Assembly (NCBI RefSeq): GCF_041296385.1
Contig: NC_091033.1
Coordinates: 15,644,501-15,708,500, forward strand
Reading direction: 5' to 3'
DNA: 64,000 nucleotides
Source of the DNA: Aphelocoma coerulescens
Taxonomy: Eukaryota; Chordata; Aves; Passeriformes; Corvidae
In this document: one piece after another, positions 24,901 to 35,199 of the stretch
Layout of the letters: the number at the start of each line of letters is the position of its first letter
Numbering within the stretch: position 1 is the first letter of the stretch
The notes under the pieces: generated by a model
What the model saw: the letters and a program-made list of their open reading frames with translations, nothing else
Told to the model about the DNA's origin: nothing
The model's database searches: none
Translations under genes and position numbers: made by a program

Positions 24901-25349
24901 GGCTCAAAAATTTATGTCATACAATTAAAAATATTCTTTACTATTACAAACATATCACTTAATTGCTGGAACTTTAGGTAAAAGTATGCTTCTACCTGTC
25001 TCCAACAGATTTCATTCCATAGGGAGAAAGCATTGCAAGCTACTGCAGCTGGATAAATATTACTTTTAAATCACGTGTAGGCGCAAGGCACCAGGAATAT
25101 ATCAAGCCAAACTGTAAGGGTTAAAAATATATACAGTTATTGGCCCTCTATCTTACCTGCAGCTGCACTGGTGGATGTAACCGAAGCAGAGGGCAAAGCA
25201 GAGTTTTGGATAGGTCTGCCTGCATTTTCAGAGGGCAAAGAACTAGTAGTAGAAGGTATACTCAAAGGCTGTGAAAGAGATGGGGTTTTATTCAGTATTT
25301 GGCTCCCAGCAAGGGCAGCAGAAGGTGTCTGAATCTGAACTTGGGACAT
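6849..25349 (-). CDS. STAU1: Staufen-1, double-stranded RNA-binding protein, 13-14 coding exons
   Basis: STAU1 binds double-stranded regions of mRNAs and acts in mRNA transport, translation and Staufen-mediated decay; it works in the cytoplasm, often ER-associated. Joined exons: 25349-25157, 24360-24236, 23490-23334, 21749-21611, 20896-20731, 15786-15688, 14318-14106, 13543-13400, 12855-12709, 11876-11804, 10378-10059, 9328-9206, 7698-7613 and probably 6936-6849. All boundaries are GT-AG and phases agree. The product is about 690 aa, or 662 aa if it stops at the TGA at 7611-7609. Domains: dsRBD1 about 76-141, dsRBD2 about 161-253, dsRBD3 about 273-345, dsRBD4 about 375-444, tubulin-binding region about 460-575, and dsRBD5 about 577-645. 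dsRBD3 and dsRBD4 are near-identical to the human protein. The unusual part is dsRBD1, absent from mammalian STAU1 but present in STAU2. The start matches the human N-terminus (MSQVQ...). Confidence 0.95.
7247..7263. repeat. (AG)n microsatellite
   Basis: About eight AG units in the last STAU1 intron. Confidence 0.85.
7609..7698 (-). CDS. STAU1: STAU1 exon, end of dsRBD5, with an in-frame TGA inside its donor
   Basis: Acceptor TTCTCTTTAG ends at 7699. The exon encodes [20 protein letters not shown] and RTGNGPMSV. The next triplet is TGA (7611-7609), lying in a GTGAGT donor that starts at 7612. If the donor is used, the coding exon is 7698-7613 and the reading continues at 6936. If it is not, the protein ends ...GPMSV. 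Confidence 0.92.
   Translation of the reverse strand, partial: AALNILKLLSELDQQTTEMPRTGNGPMSV
9206..9328 (-). CDS. STAU1: STAU1 exon, dsRBD5 (aa 593-633)
   Basis: 123 nt with acceptor TTTTCTTCAG and donor ATG|GTATGA. It encodes [20 protein letters not shown] and [18 protein letters not shown], as in human. Confidence 0.95.
10059..10378 (-). CDS. STAU1: STAU1 exon, tubulin-binding region and start of dsRBD5 (aa 486-592)
   Basis: 320 nt, the longest coding exon, with acceptor CTTCTCCCAG and donor CAG|GTAAAT. It encodes [39 protein letters not shown] and [16 protein letters not shown]. Confidence 0.96.
11804..11876 (-). CDS. STAU1: STAU1 exon between dsRBD4 and the tubulin-binding region (aa 462-485)
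   Basis: 73 nt with acceptor TTTTTAAG and donor CTA|GTGAGT. It encodes [19 protein letters not shown], matching the human linker. Confidence 0.93.
12709..12855 (-). CDS. STAU1: STAU1 exon, core of dsRBD4 (aa 413-461)
   Basis: 147 nt between acceptor TCTTCTGTCCAG and donor AAG|GTGAGT. It encodes [20 protein letters not shown], then [15 protein letters not shown] and a Pro-rich linker. Confidence 0.96.
13339..13355. repeat. Poly(A) tract, 17 A
   Basis: An A-run on the plus strand, poly(T) on the STAU1 sense strand, about 45 nt after the donor of the exon ending at 13400. Confidence 0.9.
13400..13543 (-). CDS. STAU1: STAU1 exon, start of dsRBD4 (aa 365-412)
   Basis: 144 nt encoding [19 protein letters not shown], then [12 protein letters not shown]. 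The acceptor is CTGTGTAG at 13544. A second AG six bases on (13538) would drop two codons, an NAGNAG-like choice. The donor CAG|GTTGGT is weaker than consensus. Confidence 0.93.
14106..14318 (-). CDS. STAU1: STAU1 exon, core of dsRBD3 (aa 294-364)
   Basis: 213 nt between acceptor CCTCTGAAACAG and donor AAG|GTAAGA. It encodes [19 protein letters not shown] and [20 protein letters not shown], the main RNA-binding domain of Staufen. It ends in a basic linker [10 protein letters not shown]. Confidence 0.96.
15688..15786 (-). CDS. STAU1: STAU1 exon, start of dsRBD3 (aa 261-293)
   Basis: 99 nt in phase 0, with acceptor TTCTTTTAG and donor GAG|GTATGT. It encodes [20 protein letters not shown] and then [13 protein letters not shown], helix 1 of dsRBD3. 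Confidence 0.94.
17027..17077. repeat. Short GGGCAAAA-type tandem repeat
   Basis: About five imperfect 10-bp units (GGGGCAAAAC, CGGGCAAAAA, GGGGCACAAC, TGGGCAAAAG, GGACAAAACC) in a STAU1 intron, at the end of a G+C-rich patch (16,870-17,030). Confidence 0.7.
17531..17545. repeat. (ATT)n microsatellite
   Basis: Five ATT units in a STAU1 intron. Confidence 0.8.
18413..18475 (-). mobile_element. CR1 3'-end remnant
   Basis: The plus strand reads AGAATCACAGAACCATTTAG, then GAAAAGATCTTTAAGATCAT. This is the reverse complement of the CR1 3' end. It is a short, diverged copy in a STAU1 intron. Confidence 0.65.
19850..19868. repeat. (CA)n microsatellite
   Basis: About nine CA units in a STAU1 intron. 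Confidence 0.85.
20731..20896 (-). CDS. STAU1: STAU1 exon, core of dsRBD2 (aa 205-260)
   Basis: Acceptor CTCTTTCTTTGCAG, donor GAG|GTGGGA. It encodes [20 protein letters not shown] and [18 protein letters not shown], ending NEPLPEKPE. Confidence 0.95.
21611..21749 (-). CDS. STAU1: STAU1 exon, start of dsRBD2 (aa 159-204)
   Basis: Acceptor TTTTTATTTAG, donor ACG|GTAGGT. It encodes [20 protein letters not shown] and the Tyr-rich linker up to TYPPR, colinear with human STAU1. Confidence 0.93.
22782..23038 (-). CDS. Possible alternative terminal exon of STAU1 (dsRBD1 isoform with a basic tail)
   Basis: Minus-strand acceptor AACACTCTAG ends at 23039. The following 257 nt are open in exactly the phase left by exon 23490-23334, giving 85 codons then TAA (22784-22782). 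The tail starts [14 protein letters not shown], is rich in Lys/Arg, and ends DGTRTLEFV. If used, the transcript would encode an N-terminal region plus dsRBD1 and this tail, with no other dsRBD. No AATAAA was found close behind it; ATAAA-type variants occur near 22,760. It could instead be a chance open frame in an A+T-rich intron. Confidence 0.3.
23334..23490 (-). CDS. STAU1: STAU1 exon encoding the second half of dsRBD1 (aa 107-158)
   Basis: 157 nt between acceptor TTTCTGGTTTTGAG and donor CAG|GTATAT. It encodes [17 protein letters not shown], then [14 protein letters not shown]. This completes dsRBD1 with the KKAQH helix-2 motif typical of RNA-binding dsRBDs. It ends in phase 1, like the first coding exon, so this exon and the previous one can be skipped together without a frameshift. 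Confidence 0.92.
24236..24360 (-). CDS. STAU1: STAU1 exon encoding the first half of dsRBD1 (aa 65-106)
   Basis: 125 nt between acceptor CAACCTTTCAG and donor AAG|GTAAAT. It encodes [20 protein letters not shown] and continues to GPAHSK. This is the first helix and first strand of a dsRBD, very like the start of STAU2. Mammalian STAU1 proteins lack it. The internal ATG (codon 69) could serve as an alternative start. Confidence 0.92.
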
Positions 25350-25433
25350 GTTTCACTTCCAACCAGAGCAGATTACTGTAGGCAAACAGCTTTGAACGCA
25401 GACAATTCCAATTTTGGAAGCCAAATTATTGAC
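25157..25433 (-). CDS. STAU1: STAU1 first coding exon (aa 1-64) with 84 nt of 5'UTR
   Basis: Acceptor TTTACATTTTAG ends at 25434; donor CAG|GTAAGA starts at 25156. The ATG at 25349-25347 begins MSQVQIQ and continues through a Ser/Pro-rich region containing [14 protein letters not shown], as in human STAU1. It ends in phase 1. Confidence 0.93.
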
Positions 25434-28400
25434 CTAAAATGTAAAGATGAAAAACAGATTATACTAAATATTTAGCATTCTCTAACTAACAATCTACTGA
25501 AATTATTCCTCCATCAGCGAAAGGGGAAACAGTGTTCAACCAAGCACCCATTGTTCCCATTTTGTCCAATTAGTCACTCACACATCCAGTTTGCACAGCA
25601 CAGTTCCACCCATACACCCCACTGTGTTTCACACTTCTTTCCTTTACAGAAGAGTAGTACAGAATCGTTATTTATGCTTGTTCATTACTGTCTCTTTTCC
25701 CCACCACTGAATCCACTTAGAAAGCAAATCCTGTTACTCACACCCAGAGCCACTGGTTATACACTGAACAAAGAGCAACTTTCACAGACAAATTACATTT
25801 GATGCATTCTACCATTTGGAGTTAAACTTTTTCACTTGGAGGGCAAGAAATAAATGCAGTCTTTACAAAAAAACTGCTTAGAGCATACATCCTTTATTAT
25901 TAACATAGAGTTTTCCCCCAGGATCACCAGGAATGCCAAGCCACTTAAGAGGAGAAAAAGCTGGAGTCCAGCAGGAAATGCTGAAGTAGCTCTGGCTGGG
26001 AAAAGCAAAGGTGTAAGAGTTCATAAACTGTATCAGCTACAAGTATTCTGAAGGTTACTTTTGTTGAAGTCAGGACATGTCTCAGTCACAGTTCAAGCAT
26101 CAATTTAGAGTCATTTGGCCTTGCAGCACTATAAACAAGTGCTGGAAGTGCTCATGAGCACTACCTATGGCCATTTAGGAAAACCCCCTCAGAGCGCAGG
26201 ACGCGCCCCAGTCTGTGTGCAGTGCTGTGACAGATCTTTCCTGTGCTGACAAATTAGTATTAGATTTCTCTTACACAGGGATGCAAAATTATCCTCATGT
26301 TCAGCCAGTGGAACCTAAATAGACATGAACAGGTCAGCTGTCCATATCCACTTACAAGCCACATATCAATTTATAAATACATTTTACAGCCAAGTAAATC
26401 CATTTCACACACAAAGGCACTCACACATGCACAGACACACACTGGTCACCTACAGATCTAATTAGGGCAGCACACAAAGGTTTATTCTTTCCTAATTTAT
26501 AGGTGAAAAGGAGAAATCACTGCTCCAGCTACCACCAGGCAGGCCATTAGTAGCAACACAACTCCACTAGGGCTCTGTGAGCTTCAAATTCTGAACCTGT
26601 GAATGGATTTCCAAATGTGAGAGGAGAAGCAATGAGTCAGAGGGAAGTTTTTAGACAGTTACTGACAAAACAAGCCTAAGAGGAGAACCTAGATCAATAC
26701 ATTCATGCACAGAAAGATTTAATTATTTATTAAATAAGAGGTAAGAAGCTACTGGAAAACAACAGATACACCACCAAATCTACCATGTGGAGTATTTTTA
26801 CTTTGGAAAAAAACATCATAAACATGTCAGACTTATCATACCACCACCTGTATAACTTTGTTTTTACTAGAGAGCAAAAATAGTTCAGTTCTCATTAGTC
26901 CAGAAGACACATATACAGATTATACTCAAAATAAATCCTATATTTGACTACTAAATTTGCAGCAGTTACACTGGCTGCATTGTAACTGTGAGAGTGGTAT
27001 TAGTGAGTCTGTCTAAAGGACCTCTAAGAAATCATAAGACAAAGAAGAAATTTATTTAGAATAAGACTCCAGGGTAATAACTTCGCAATCGCTAAGTTTC
27101 ATTCCCAAGAGCATCACTAGAATCACTGAAAATTTCCAGCTATAACACAATAATAATTGCCTGGCAAAGACTATACCAAAGCCTTGCAGATGAAGAAATG
27201 CAATGAAGTCTTGCAATGAAAAAAGCCAACTCTCCTTTTCTGCTGAGTGCAATGTCTTTTTAAGTAACTGAAGTTACAGTTTTTAGCCACCCATTTTGAG
27301 AAGACAACACCAAAAGCTGTTATTTTGATGTCAGGAACATCAGAATGTTTCAGATCATGCTGGAAAGGAGGTCTGACACTGTTTTCAGAAAACTTCTACA
27401 AGCAGTTTGCTTTTAAAGCAAGGCACTACCTTTCACATATTTGCTATTGCCTGGTTTTAGGGAACCAGGTTTCAGCTTCAAAACACAGGGGTGAAAGTGG
27501 CTTTGTAGTGGTACAGTGCAGGGAAGAGCAGTGCACAATCCCTGGGGTTTGTTTGCCCAAGAAGGGGAGCCCCTGACAAGGACAGTCCAGTTTGCTTTTG
27601 TTGTTTCCAGCTGAGTCCCCGAGAAGCTCAGAGCAAAGCTCAGACAGTGCCCAGCTCTCCCCAGGACAGCTCCTCTGTCACAGCTCCCTGCTCACAGGGG
27701 CACCCAGGACACAGTGCAGCCCCTACTCACAAAAATCTGTGGGGACTCAAAGGCACATCCTACTGCTTGAGACAAGCAACTTCAAAGAACAAAAGAACAA
27801 AGAACAAAATCTGGAATTTGTGTTTGCATTCACAGCTACCTGTGCAGGTGACGATCCTTTAGCTGATTTATGGGAAATATTTCACTCAGGTAAAAGAACT
27901 CACTGTCCATCATTGCACACTTAACTACAGGTTATTTGGGGATTCTGAAAGGCTTTACAGTGCATTTACAAAGAAATATGCTCTTTACCCTATAACAGGC
28001 TTATAAAATTCTAACTATCCAAGAAAAAAGCACCATAATTGAGAAAGCTGAAGCTAACAACTCACAAAGGCTGTTTCAGCGGACAGAGAAAGAAAGATGG
28101 CAGAATTTCAGGGGATTTTCCCATGTAATCAAGGGTTAGATCCTTCAAACTTTTCAAGATGACTACAGGTACAAGTAACTGATCCCTACACACAGCACCC
28201 GAGGTGTTGCTAGAATTGAAGGCCACTCAGATATCCAAGAGAGGTGAAAGAACAAAAATTTTACTCGCACAATCTGAGCCAGAAGCTAAGTACAGAACTG
28301 CTCCTTTCCCACCCTTCCACAGTTCCTTTTCGCTAACTCATACCAGAGTATTTGAAGTGTTACCAAAACAGTGTTGCAGTAGAAGGTTATCCTCACTGGG

Positions 28401-31400
28401 TGGAGGGGGAGAGGAGGGTGGCTGCCATCAAACAACTCAGTGACCTATGGACAATACTAAGCTTAAATGGATTTCCAGATGACAGAAGACTGCCCATCAC
28501 TTGTTTTAGATTTTTATTTTCTTTTGGTGCATCAATGCCTGGAACATTCCCAGAAATTTTGAACACATTAAAATGCAGAGTTCAGGTGTCACTAAGGTAA
28601 CCAAAGAAATGCACAAAGATGTGAGCATTGTCAGTCCACTCACCCAAAAAGAAATTAAAATCTTCATATATAAAAGAATGCAGCATTTTTAGATAAAAGT
28701 TTTCTTGGGGCTTTTTTTGTGTTGTAATTCACACAGGACTTGCAGATGCAAGCCAGAGGACCAAACAAAAATCAAACACTTCCTGTGGATAACTGGGTTT
28801 TATAACTTGTCACTTTTTTCAACACAATGCAAATAGAAAGGTAAGAAACTTTAATGTTTTAAGTAAATTTCCAGTACCTTTAGGAGATCCAGAGAGTGAA
28901 GATTTGTATTTAGTTCTCAATAGGATATTTATGATGGACAATGCCTAAAAGAAAAAACAGAGTTAGCATTTTCCTTCCTAAAGGCACAAAAAGATCTTCA
29001 GTAGAAAATCTCTCACCCTACACTGAGTTTGCTTCATCTATTTGATCACAAGGACTTGTATGACCCTTCCATTACCACTGACAAACTGCTCAACACAGCT
29101 GCTTTTCCAAGCAGTATTTCCAACCTGATCCAAGAATCCTCCTTACTCTTTTCCCAACCCCAAGTGATGTTTCTCACCCAAGCAGTGGAATCTCACAATA
29201 GTGCTCTTTGCAGAATTATGAGTCACTTGCCAATTTTCTTTCTGTAGTGAGGCTTCCAGTTCTTCTGTACTGAGGCTCTTCTTCCTAAGAGCCCTAGAGA
29301 TCAGCTCCCAAAATTAGACCCAGACCTTAATTCACAAAGCCAAACCAAAAGCAAGCCACAAACTGAGAAACTCTCGTAGCTATTAACTGCAGAAATTGAT
29401 ATAGATTCCACCTTTTGGCTACATTTCCAATCCAGTGATTTCACTCACAAATAGGCTAAAACCATTTTAGAATAAAATTATCTCAATCCTGCATATGAAA
29501 CCTGTCACTGCATGGACTGCTCTAAATGGAAATCAAAACCTATTTTATTCTGCTTACAAATATAGCACAAAGTGTTTAATCCTTCTTTTCCATGCCTAAG
29601 CCAACTGTGTGCAGCTGCCAGCAACATCACTACCAGCCACAAAATGGGGGAGATCTCAATCTTGATTAAGGTTAGAAGAGGACAGAGCTCTTGAATTTAC
29701 TTCCAACAGGCATTTCAAACTCTTAGGATGACTCCTAGGACTGTGAGCAGTTCTCCTGCTGGAACAAAGCAGGATGCAGAGCCTCAAACAGGCTGGCATC
29801 ACACCTGTTGTTTACCAACAGGAGAGTGAAGAAGGAAGACAAGATTACAGTCGGCTCAACTTCTCTTCTAGAGGGTTTTCTGGAGGCTAAGCTAAGCATC
29901 TGAAAAACAAGGAAATGGATAATATTTTCAGGCAGGGTCAAGACCAAGTTGCATAAAGACAATGGAATTTTCTCCCCCAGCCATCCCTGGTGGCCCTGCC
30001 AAGAATGAACCCCTCAACCTCAGCACAAGAAGCGCAAGGGGCTGGGCAGGCACTGCCCACTGGTAACCATGGTAAAGACACCACTGATGGGCACCAGCAG
30101 AGTCTCAGCACAAACCAACGCTGCCAAGCTGCTTTAGAAAAAGCCCTCACCATCCTGAGACACGGCAACAAAGAACCAGCCCCAGCAAGGTCTGCACTAG
30201 TCCTGCTCTGTACTCAGACACTGAGCCTTCAGCTGGAACCCTGCACCCACGTGGGGGACGAGGCTCCAGGCAGAATCAACGGAGGAAAAGCCCCAAACAC
30301 TCAGCTTCAGAGAAATATAACCTATAGGAAAACTACTAAAGGATTTGAACTTGTATATTCTGAAGAGGGCTGGCTGGGGCCTGAGAACCAGAAGTTCATG
30401 TACTTAAAAGGATTTTGGAGTGGAAAATAACAATCTGTTCTTTATGGTTAAAGTGACAGAACAAGAGGCAACAGGCTTAAATAAAAGTGCATCAAGAAAA
30501 CCTTTTCTGATAGTAATGGTCACGATGAAGTACCCTGCTTTGAGTGACAGAGGGGTTCCCCGCCGGTGGCAAGCTGTAAGTCATTGACAGACATCCACAA
30601 GGATGAGGTTGGCACATGAGACACTGTAGAGGAATGGATGGACCACTTCACTCTGAGTCCCTCTCAGGCTGGATTCCCAGCACTGAACACACTTCTGTGC
30701 ACCTGGCTGGACTGGCACATTTCTGTCTCTTATCCGGGGGACACCGAGGCCTGGTTGTTGTTAGACAACAGGTTTGGCAGCACAGGATCTCATGTGGGTC
30801 CTGCCACAGGCTGGCTCTGAACCCTGAGAAACCATCTGCAAATACAAGAGACTAAATCCTCAAAGAAGCAGGTTTCATTCACTGCCAGGATCAGCATATG
30901 GAAAGGTGTCCTGTTCTTCAGGAGGTGCAGACTCAGAAGGCTGCAGGTTCTGATGCTCTTCTTGTGCCTCTTGTTAGGAACCAGCCATGTCCCCCATTCC
31001 CACCCTGTGTGCACACACTCACCGCTCCTGCTCCACCAGCACCAGGCAGAGCAGCCCGAGAAGCAGCACAAACGCCAGACACAACCATCAAGTTCCTATT
31101 ACAAGGGCTTCCTGACATCATCAAATAAAATTCATGTGACAAACAATATCCAAGAAGCAGGTTTAGCCATAGGAAATGAGATGTTAAATGAGATTCCTCT
31201 CTGAAGAGAAGATGCTCCATGACACAGTGCACCAGAACAGTCACCAGCCCATGGCAGCCAGAGCAAGCCATGTTCCTTGTTCCTTATCAACAACAAACTG
31301 TTCTCAAGCAAGAAAGTTCATTTATCCTCATTTCACAGATGGGCACCCAGAACACGAACACCAAGCCCATCCCTGCCAAAGGGTGTGGGTACCCAGGAGG

Positions 31401-34223
31401 GTTCAGCTCACAAAGCTGAGGAGGGTGTGCAACACACAGCCCTGACCCCAAGCCCCTCCCCATGAGGCCAGGCACCGCAGTCTGGAGCTCTGGGAGAGGG
31501 AGCAGGCCCAGCCTGCGCCAGAATTCACCGTCACCCCACACACAGCCCCACTAGTGAACAACAGCATTTTCTCCCCTTTTTTGCAGACTGGGAATACATC
31601 AGTGTGTTCACTCCTAGATAAAACAGTGATTAGAACGACTCCCTCTCTCCTCCTGTTTTTAAGGAGTTTTAAATAACTCCAGTGTGGTGGCTGCATCTCT
31701 TTTGTCCCACACTCAACTATTTTGAGGCACAAAAAATAAATATCCACAAACTCTAGGAGATTTGTTGAGATGCTTTGTTACCTAAAATACCTTTGAAAAA
31801 CCCACCTTAGGGGTAGCTTGGTAACATATACCATAAAATTTTCAAGCTGCTGCAACAGTCTTTTAAGAGCATCTATTTACAACTGGAAAGTCTAAATAAA
31901 TACTCACTATAAATTGATAAACAATGACTAAATTTTACAGACTTAAGGCTATTTGCACAAAATGTAAAATACTGGTTGAACAATGTTTTCTTCTTAGATA
32001 ATCTGCAATACTTATGCAAGACAGGGTCCATCTCAAAAGTAACACTGTAGAAAAAGATGCTGCTCTTTTTGGTAAGGGCACAAACACTAAATGTTACACA
32101 AAATAGTCTGGGAGACAAGATATGGATTATTAATAAGAGAAGAAAAGCTAAAATTTGAAAGTAAAAGCTGGAGGAAAAGAGGGAACTAGCAAACATATAT
32201 AAGAACCAGGCAGTTCCAAACATAATGCAAATTGATAAACCAGGAAGTGATATAATGAATAAACACTTAACTGCTTACTTCTAGCTCAATTAGCGTTGTG
32301 ACAAAATAGTTCACATATTTTGACTTTATTCCCTGCAGTAGAACAGGTAACAAAACCCACGGACACTGCTGAGAGCCAACATGCCCAGATCTCCTTCACT
32401 GTCCCGGGGCATCTGTAGCTCCTCTAATGAAATAACCAATCCCCAGCAAGGATCCTGGACAAAGCAACCAGAAAAAGGGCTTTTTGAACATTCATTTGTC
32501 TCCAAGACAAAGGTGATGTTCTTCAGGAAGATCTGAAAGGCACAAAGTTTCCAGTTTTGCTCTGACTTTGTACAGTCACACCATTCCAAACTTATTTCAA
32601 TCTATGAATAATTTTGCCACAAAACACATTTTGACTGACTTGTACTGATAGTGAAAACATGATTCATGATGTTATGAAAAACTATGAACAGAGTGGCTGC
32701 GTAAAATAACAATACAAAAAGGAATTGTTTCTTGCATACATCCTTTTAGAAGAGTTTTGAAATAAGTTTCTGATCCAACTTCAAAAAATAGAAAAAACAG
32801 TAAAAAATTCAGCCCCTTGCCTCTTTACATTCCCATCAAGATGTGACAGACTTTCAGTGAATCTCTGCAAACGTTAGAACAAACAAATTTGTTGCATGCA
32901 TGAGATAATCAACAGACAAATCAGAAATTACTTTGTTACATTGCAGCCATAGTTGCATAATCAGAACTCAAGTTCTCATGTCCACTAGTATTAAAAAAAG
33001 ACCAAACCCAAAACATTTCCTCCAGTTTGAGCAAGGGAACTGTGCAGTACACTTGCACGTTCCAGTTAGAAGAAACCAGATTTTATAAATATACCATTCC
33101 AAAAGCAGACAACAGATTTCATTCACATATTTTATTTCACTGATGTATATGTGTATATATATAGACCTAACCTTCACTGACATTGCAAAGGATGTTCCTC
33201 GCAGGTTTGCCTTAAACCTGCCAGAAAAGCAATAACAAAAATACGCAACAGATGAATGCATCGTAAAAATGGCTCTGGCAATACCAAGTACAGCATCCCC
33301 TGGATGGACAACCCAAACCTCCACTATCCCTAGGATAGACAAAGGCAGTAGAAAGGTTTAAACGGAACTTGTTGCTTTACATCTCCCGAAAAACTAGTGT
33401 TCTGCTCAGGAAACAGGGAGAAGTTATCCTGGAGCGGCGACGGCTGCCAGACCCGGTGGGAACGAGGGGAAAGCCGGGGTTGCCCGTTCAGCTGTGCGTG
33501 CGTTCTGGGAAACACGGCCAGGAGGGGCTGGCGCTGCCCCTACTGCTGTCATCGCACCCGCACGTGCTGCCCCAACAGTCCGACCAGTCTGGTTCGGACT
33601 CAGGAGTTTTGGTACCGCCAACCTCTGCCCCGGGGTCCGCAGCCCGGGAGCGCTGTGGGGCTCCGGGCACTCCGCGGAGTGCGACGGCCGCAGCCGCCTC
33701 CCCGGGGCCCGGCGGCTGAACCGGCTCTGCTGCCGCGGTCTCTGCGTCGGGGGGCCCCCACTGCCGCCCCCGAGCCGCGCCGGGGATTTCGGGCAGAGCG
33801 GGGAGCGAGCATCTCCCGTCCACGGCACCGGGGTGCGGTGCCACCGCCTCGGGACCTCCGGAGCGCCGCTGTCACTGCCCGCGGCGGGGCGGCCGCAGCC
33901 CCGCCGCCCCCGACACTTCCCCCCCGCGGGTCGGGGGCGCCGGCGCCAGCGCCGGGCCCATCGCGGTCCGGTCCCAGCTCCCCGCCGGGGCCCTCTCCCG
34001 GCCCCGCCACCGGAGGAGCGGGTACAGCCCGGATGTCCGCGGGATGAACACTGGGCCGGGAACGGGCACAAGGCGAGCCCCGGACGGGGAGGGGGTTCCG
34101 GGCCGCCCCCTCCCCACGGCCACGGCCCCGGCTCCGGCCCGGCCCGGCCCGGCGCGGGCCCGCCAGGCCCCGCCACCCCCCGCCCGCGGCCCCGCCAGGC
34201 CCGGGCCGCCCGCGCCCCCTCAC
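25434..34223 (-). other. 5' introns of STAU1
   Basis: 8.8 kb between the untranslated first exon and the start-codon exon. One likely untranslated exon (28,878-28,944) is seen. The rest shows no recognised gene, RNA or large repeat; more G+C-rich patches near 27.6 and 30.0-31.5 kb contain only unrecognised open frames. Confidence 0.5.
28878..28944 (-). other. STAU1: Probable STAU1 5'UTR exon
   Basis: A 67-nt segment with a strong acceptor (GTTTTTTCTTTTAG) and donor AAG|GTACTG, between the CpG-island exon and the start-codon exon. It is open in one frame. Joined to the exon at 25433 that frame soon meets TAA, so it is most likely untranslated. Confidence 0.5.
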
Positions 34224-34360
34224 CTGCGCTGGGCTCGGCTCCGGGCCGGGGCGGGCGGGGGTCGCTCAGTCCATGGGCCGGGCGGGACCGGCGGGGCGGC
34301 ACAGGGCAAACACCAAAGAGAATGAGCGGGGCGGTGCGGCCCGCCGGAACTGACGGCACC
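34224..34360 (-). promoter_or_regulatory. STAU1: STAU1 first (untranslated) exon and core promoter
   Basis: The donor CAG|GTGAGG ends the exon at 34224. There is no TATA box; the start is probably dispersed around 34,280-34,360. On the minus strand, ATTGG (inverted CCAAT) boxes lie upstream at about 34,386 and 34,441. Two ACTACA-NN-TCCC elements lie at about 34,486 and 34,530. The exact 5' end is not visible. Confidence 0.6.
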
Positions 34361-34485
34361 GCGCCGGGGGCGGTGCCGCCCCGCAGCCAATCGGCAGCAG
34401 GCGAGCCCCCAGCGGCACCACCCCCCGCCGCGCTCCTGACCAATGGGCGCGCAGCTCTGCCGGGAGCACCGCCTCCTCCGCAGCG

Positions 34486-34542
34486 ACTACAAGTCCCGGC
34501 GCGCTCCGCGCGAGCCGCAGAGCGGGAAACTACAGCTCCCGC
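34486..34542. promoter_or_regulatory. Two ACTACA-NN-TCCC motifs (ZNF143/SBS-like)
   Basis: ACTACAAGTCCCGGC near 34,486 and ACTACAGCTCCCGCC near 34,530, same orientation, about 43 bp apart. The ACTACAnnTCCC core matches the known ZNF143/SBS promoter element. It lies directly upstream of the STAU1 start region. Confidence 0.55.
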
Positions 34543-34607
34543 CGTGTCCCGCGCGGTACCGGGGCGGGGCCAGGCGGTGCAGTCGCGTCCGCCGCTTCCG
34601 ACTCCGC

Positions 34608-35192
34608 CCCGCCCGCTCCCCCGCCCGCTCCCCGCCCGCTCCCCCGCCCGCTCCCCGCCCGCTCCCCGCCCATTCCCCCGCCCGCTCCCCCGCCCGTTCC
34701 CCCCGCCCGCTCCCCGCCCGCTCCCCGCCCGTTCCCCCCGCCCGCTCCCCCCCCGTTCCCCGCCCGTTCCCCCCGCCCGCTCCCCGCCCGCTCCCCGCCC
34801 ATTCCCCCGCCCGCTCCCCCCCCGTTCCCCCGCCCGCTCTCCGCCCGTTCCCCGCCCGTTCCCCGCCCGCTCCCCGCCCGCTCCCCCCGCCCGTTCCCCG
34901 CCCGCTCCCCGCCCGTTCCCCCCGCCCGCTCCCCGCCCGCTCCCCCCGCCCGCTCCCCGCCCGCTCCCCCCGCCCGTTCCCCCGCCCGCTCCCCGCCCGC
35001 TCCCCGCCCGTTCCCCCGCCCGTTCCCCCCGCCCGTTCCCCGCCCGTTCCCCCCGCCCGCTCCCCGCCCGCTCCCCGCCCGTTCCCCCCGCCCGCTCCCC
35101 GCCCGTTCCCCCGCCCGTTCCCCCCGCCCGTTCCCCGCCCGTTCCCCCCGCCCGCTCCCCGCCCGTTCCCCGCCCGTTCCCCCGCCCGTTCC
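34608..35192. repeat. GC-rich minisatellite upstream of STAU1
   Basis: About 585 bp of head-to-tail C-rich units of 10-13 bp, built from CCCGCCCG(C/T)TCC with small length changes. There are also higher-order groupings such as recurring CCCGCCCATTCCCC. The minus strand is a long series of G runs (GGGGAACGGGCGGGG type), compatible with G-quadruplexes. Open frames of 600 or more codons across it are periodic Pro/Arg/Ala or Gly/Arg/Ala artefacts. Confidence 0.95.
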
Positions 35193-35199
35193 CCGGAGC

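Larger units (their letters stand above)
33420..34620. promoter_or_regulatory. CpG island of STAU1
   Basis: About 1.2 kb of dense CpG and G+C-rich sequence covering the STAU1 first exon, promoter and start of intron 1. Its long open frames on both strands result from stop-poor GC composition and have no recognisable domains. Confidence 0.85.

Noticed and set aside
29990..30430. 146-codon plus-strand ORF in the STAU1 5' intron
   Set aside because: No recognisable domain and no supporting splice or promoter signals; GC-rich intronic patches give such frames by chance.
30790..31747. Cys/Leu-rich minus-strand open frames in the STAU1 5' intron
   Set aside because: Composition looks like translated non-coding sequence; no conserved motif, and no splice junction links them to STAU1.
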